A model generated the notes under the pieces. That model ran no database searches, was not told the DNA's origin, and saw only the letters and a program-made list of their open reading frames with translations. Both the position numbers and the translations under genes were made by a program. A stretch of DNA of 6,807 nucleotides from JAAYCI01 sp964370195 (GTDB lineage Bacteria; Bacillota; Clostridia; Oscillospirales; Ruminococcaceae): contig CAYJIH010000065.1 in assembly GCA_964370195.1 (NCBI GenBank), positions 1-6,807 on the forward strand. The letters run 5' to 3'. How positions within the stretch are numbered: the first letter of the stretch is position 1; each line of letters opens with the position of its first letter. Positions 5,811 to 6,807 of this stretch are shown in pieces.

Positions 5811-5819
5811 ATTATAGCA
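5811..5819 (-). promoter_or_regulatory. Extended -10 promoter of the macrodomain gene
   Basis: TGCTATAAT is a perfect extended -10 (TGn plus TATAAT) on the minus strand. No good -35 lies 16-18 bp upstream, where the sequence is a run of A and T. Transcription would start near 5804, giving a leader of about 86 bases in which I see only a short GGTA/TACC hairpin. No promoter-like site closer to the gene stands out. Confidence 0.6.
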
Positions 5820-5887
5820 TAGCAAAATATTTTTTAATATAACCAACACAACAAATTTCACCGCTTTCTTTTGGTGGTTCTGCCGTA

Positions 5888-6107
5888 TCATCGTGCTCTA
5901 TTCTTCAGCCTCCTCACCATCTCAGTGCCATCTGTAAACACAATTTTAGGAAATTGGAATCCATCACACCCATCTTAAAATAATCTGCGAAACAAGCGTT
6001 TTGCCGTATTCCATCGCTTGCAAACAATCGTATACATCGCACTTTTCTTCTATTTCTCCTGCTTTTTCCCAAACACCCCACACATCCCCTGTAAAGGTTA
6101 TTAGGGT
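5888..6107 (-). pseudogene. Frameshifted C-terminal remnant of an unrecognised gene
   Basis: Two minus-strand frames join into one protein-like tail. Frame one, 6107-5964, is open for 47 codons and includes TGDVWGVWEKAGEIEEK, CDVYDCLQAMEYGKTL and VSQIILRWV before TGA. The next frame opens at 5974, right behind a TAA, and reads GFQFPKIVFTDGTEMVRR and ends KNRAR at TGA 5890-5888. The handover at about 5974-5980 would need one frameshift. Frame one opens after a TAG at 6110-6108 with no start codon and ribosome site, so the 5' part of the gene is missing. The break coincides with the edge of the transposase remnant. I do not recognise the family. Coding character is judged by eye. Confidence 0.4.
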
Positions 6108-6132
6108 CTACTGCTTAGTGCCACAAATATTT

Positions 6133-6807
6133 CTGCGAAAGGCAAAAACGCCCGACATATTGCATGAAAAAGGCGCAGAAGAAAAGCCGAGAACCTATCG
6201 CCGGAAAGCACACAAAGAATATCTTCAGCTTGTCAGAGTACGAAAACCGAACCGAAAAAAGATACGAAAACAAATCAAAAGACAACTTGGATATCTCGGT
6301 CGTAACCTGAACACCATAGACAAGATGCTACAGTCTGGCAAAGATCTGTCTCCGCAACTTTTGGAAAGACTGCACACCTTGCAAGAGGTGCACGACCAGC
6401 AACAATACATGCACTTCCAAAATACGCATAGCATCGAAAACAGGGTTGTCAGCATCCACCTGCCGTATCTTCGTCCGATTGTGCGTGGCAAGGCAAAGAA
6501 TCCTGTGGAGTTTGGGGCAAAGTTGGATATCAGCATTGCCGGCGGTTACACACGGCTGGAGACGTACAGTTTTGACGCTTACAACGAAGCTACGTTTTTA
6601 ATACAAATGATAAGGCAATATCATGAACGTGAAGGCATCTATCCAAAGCGAGTTTTGGCAGATAAAATTTATCGAAATAGAGCAAATTTGGCCTTTTGCA
6701 AAGAACATGGCATTCGCCTTTCGGGTCCGACTCTCGGGAGACCCAAAAAAGACGAATTCATGGATAAAAAACAGGATTACGCCGATATTTTTGATCGAGT
6801 TGAGGTG
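6133..6807 (+). pseudogene. IS5-family transposase, 5'-truncated and running off the window
   Basis: The frame is open for 225 codons to the right edge. Its sequence is the central part of an IS5-type DDE transposase: EEKPRTYRRKAHKEYL, then HSIENRVVSIHLPYLRPIVRG, VEFGAKLDIS, FDAYNEATFL, RVLADKIYRNRANLAFC, KEHGIRLSGPTLGRPKKD and DRVEV. The aspartate of LADK (codon at 6661) is the second catalytic Asp. The N-terminal part of about 150-200 residues, including the first catalytic Asp, is absent from this window: upstream of about 6130 the translation no longer looks like the family, and no start with a ribosome site is present. The glutamate and C-terminus would lie beyond 6807. The first codons may include a frameshift. 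This copy should be inactive. GC looks somewhat higher than in the neighbouring genes. Confidence 0.85.

Noticed and set aside
5679..5891. Minus-strand 70-codon ORF overlapping the start of the macrodomain gene.
   Set aside because: It covers the AT-rich promoter and leader in another frame. Its hydrophobic look comes from A/T-rich codons, and it has no ribosome site.
6225..6536. Minus-strand 103-codon ORF rich in Cys, Phe and Arg.
   Set aside because: It lies antisense inside the transposase coding frame and has no family-like sequence; it is a shadow of that gene.
1..6807. CRISPR array, tRNA or rRNA gene, or a known riboswitch.
   Set aside because: No regularly spaced repeat-spacer array, tRNA cloverleaf, rRNA stretch or familiar riboswitch core was found by eye on either strand.

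Overview
The window looks like chromosomal DNA of a low-GC Gram-positive anaerobe, most likely a Clostridia-class Firmicute. The DNA is AT-rich, the main starts have strong AGGAG-type Shine-Dalgarno sites, the promoters are A/T-rich sigma-A type, and the proteins (a MepA-like MATE pump, a PaiA-like acetyltransferase, a macrodomain protein with a C-terminal helix-turn-helix, an IS5-type transposase) are of kinds common in that group. This assignment is inference from protein character; no rRNA or other marker gene is present.

Layout. (1) 1-2150, minus strand: a three-gene operon of MarR regulator, MATE multidrug efflux pump and a GNAT acetyltransferase cut by the window edge. It is driven by a near-consensus promoter overlapped by three ACTAAC/GTTAGT repeats at an exact 14-bp period. 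The arrangement parallels the staphylococcal mepRA system. (2) 2239-2812, plus strand: a divergent PaiA-like polyamine-type N-acetyltransferase with its own extended -10 promoter. (3) 2818-3404: a gene-poor stretch of about 590 bp. It holds a possible decayed minus-strand gene, a rho-independent terminator, and upstream of that a sequence that folds as a three-way-junction RNA with a perfect TATAAT box in front of it. I read this as a candidate structured small RNA, and it is the most original signal here. (4) 3405-5819, minus strand: a macrodomain/HTH protein, a small von Willebrand A (VWA) protein and a small lipoprotein, possibly co-transcribed from a TGCTATAAT promoter, with tiny ORFs after the VWA and lipoprotein genes. 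(5) 5888-6807: wreckage, namely a frameshifted minus-strand gene tail abutting a 5'-truncated IS5-family transposase on the plus strand that runs out of the window.

How it fits together. The left half looks like a drug or stress response module: a ligand-responsive repressor, an efflux pump and two GNAT acetyltransferases on opposite strands sharing one intergenic control region. The right half couples an ADP-ribose-processing macrodomain to a probable nucleic-acid-binding domain, next to a metal-binding VWA protein, on the edge of a rearranged mobile-element region. That is a plausible accessory stress or conflict module, but no ADP-ribosyltransferase or other effector is in view, so its job is open.
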